Shown here: piece by piece, positions 6,272 through 7,056 of the stretch
Layout of the letters: each line of letters opens with the position of its first letter
How positions within the stretch are numbered: the first letter of the stretch is position 1
Assembly: GCA_013152995.1 (NCBI GenBank)
Contig: JAADFH010000014.1
Span: 1,076-8,131 of the forward strand
From: Methanobacteriota archaeon
GTDB taxonomy: Archaea > Hydrothermarchaeota > Hydrothermarchaeia > Hydrothermarchaeales > BMS3B
Direction of reading: 5' to 3'
DNA length: 7,056 nt
Program-made: the position numbers and the translations under genes
The notes under the pieces: generated by a model
Told to the model about the DNA's origin: nothing
The model's input: only the letters and a program-made list of their open reading frames with translations
Databases searched by the model: none

Positions 6272-7056
6272 TCCTCTCCCCCCCTCTCGTACTCCTCAAA
6301 CACCTTCAGGCTGACCTCCTGGTGCTGTGCCGCAAGCCTCTCCAGCTCCTCAAGCCTGCCTATCTGAGCGGGGCGGTAGGTCATGAGCACCGTTGCGCTC
6401 GCTATGTTTCTCCTTGTCATTGCAACACCGAAGTGTGTCTCGCCTATGCGCGAGTGCTCCTCCATAACCTCCTTCGCCATGCTGGTGTTTATCCTACCTG
6501 CGTCACTCAGGTATGCGGGCGGCACCCTGAGCAGCGCCAGGTTCTTCTCAGCCTGCTCCGGCACCACGCCCGAGATGGTGAGCTTCATGAAGCTGCGGTA
6601 TAGCAGCGAGACCACATCCACCTCCCTGTAGCCCCCGAAGGGAAACAGGTAGTGCAGGAAGCTTCTGGTCCTCTCCGAGGCTCTCCCCAGCGCCGCAAAC
6701 CCCGGCAGGGTTCGCTTGCCGGCGCTGAAGGTGGTTGCCGAAATCATGTCCTTCAGGTCCAGCACCGGCGCATAGCTCTGCTCCTCAGCCTTTATCCCCT
6801 CCTTTGCGGTACCCGCCAGGATGTCGCATATCCCCCTGGCAACGTACTGGTTGTACTTCCTGAAGAGCGCCTCCATGGTCTCAGAGTGCGCTATCTTCTG
6901 ATTATCCACCAGCACCACGGAATCCGCACAGTCTATCAGGGTGTTCAGACACTCAACCGCATTCCTCGCGCTCAGCCCCCCTTCATGGGTAGCCGGGAGC
7001 ACCGCCACCGCCACCACGGGTATGCCCATCTCCCGCAGCAGCCTCGCAACCACAGG
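6268..7056 (-). CDS. FtsZ/tubulin-superfamily paralogue, N-terminal part beyond the window
   Basis: The last 262 codons of a protein open to the right edge. The first visible residues, 'PVVARLLREMGIPVVAVAVLP', match the FtsZ helix and strand straight after its GGGTGTG loop ('PVVAEIAKELGALTVGVVTKP'), so loops T1-T4 lie outside the window. 'SVVLVDNQKI' carries the base-contacting Asn (N52 of the visible part), and 'PVLDLKDMI' is the T7 loop, keeping DxxD (D100, D103) but not the usual Asn. The C-terminal domain follows, then a charged helical tail ending YERGGEE. It shares with the second tubulin-like protein the VDN loop and a C-terminal motif of the form VP...L..GR(I/V)...M..EV.EE, so the two are paralogues, although overall similarity by eye is low. 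It is first in the visible operon, and its stop overlaps the start of the coiled-coil gene. Not a standard FtsZ by eye; its nucleotide binding cannot be judged without the missing half. No start is assigned; the GTG at 7053 is internal. Confidence 0.82.
   Translation of the reverse strand, partial: PVVARLLREMGIPVVAVAVLPATHEGGLSARNAVECLNTLIDCADSVVLVDNQKIAHSETMEALFRKYNQYVARGICDILAGTAKEGIKAEEQSYAPVLDLKDMISATTFSAGKRTLPGFAALGRASERTRSFLHYLFPFGGYREVDVVSLLYRSFMKLTISGVVPEQAEKNLALLRVPPAYLSDAGRINTSMAKEVMEEHSRIGETHFGVAMTRRNIASATVLMTYRPAQIGRLEELERLAAQHQEVSLKVFEEYERGGEE

Noticed and set aside
6060..6299. Minus-strand 79-codon frame near the start of the coiled-coil gene
   Set aside because: It overlaps the coiled-coil gene and the preceding stop in another frame, with low-complexity Arg/Gly/Ala composition and no support.
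5525..6367. Plus-strand open frame of 280 codons opposite the coiled-coil gene
   Set aside because: Composition dominated by Leu, His, Pro and Gln mirrors the GAG/CTG/AGG-rich minus-strand gene, and it crosses the well-supported gene junction at 6268-6271.
1..7056. CRISPR arrays, insertion sequences, attachment sites, riboswitches
   Set aside because: No regularly spaced repeats, transposase frames, flanking direct repeats or long untranslated leaders were seen; the window is almost fully coding.

Overview
The window looks like a piece of a euryarchaeal chromosome. The evidence is a regulator of the archaeal FilR1/MtrR (DUF1724) type, a tRNA-Leu without an encoded CCA, archaeal-style Shine-Dalgarno sites (GGTGA, GGAGG), a TATA-like box close to a start codon, and a bacterial-type GyrA, which many euryarchaea carry (Archaeoglobi, Methanosarcina relatives, halophiles). 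Codons favour AGG for Arg, ATA for Ile, and CTG, GAG and AAG. Together with GC-rich DNA this would fit a moderately GC-rich, possibly thermophilic member of the Methanomicrobia/Archaeoglobi side. That placement is inference, and I cannot name a species.

Every gene is on the minus strand, so transcription runs from the right edge to the left. From 7056 down to 3648 there is a tightly coupled three-gene operon: the C-terminal two thirds of an FtsZ/tubulin-superfamily protein (cut by the window edge), a membrane-anchored coiled-coil protein, and a second, full-length FtsZ/tubulin-like protein. Both junctions are 4-base stop/start overlaps. Next come tRNA-Leu(CAA), gyrA, a short MoaD/ThiS-type ubiquitin-like protein overlapping the end of gyrA, and an archaeal winged-helix regulator with its own probable promoter, cut by the left edge. 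No stretch over 300 bases lacks a gene.

The operon at 3648-7056 is the candidate undescribed system. The two GTPase-like proteins are clearly divergent from each other and from cell-division FtsZ. The complete one carries nucleotide-binding loops that read like eukaryotic tubulin (GQGANRIG at residues 10-17, SGAGNNWAVG at 79-88) and then the superfamily GGGTG loop. The protein between them has an N-terminal hairpin of two membrane helices followed by about 390 residues of charged helix, an architecture like the bacterial FtsZ regulator EzrA. I infer a membrane-tethered two-subunit filament system. What it does (division, shape, membrane remodelling, transport) cannot be read from this window.

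The left half is more ordinary. Points worth checking there are a MoaD-like protein whose diglycine is not at its C-terminus, apparently through loss of a stop codon, and an alanine in the GyrA quinolone-resistance position.
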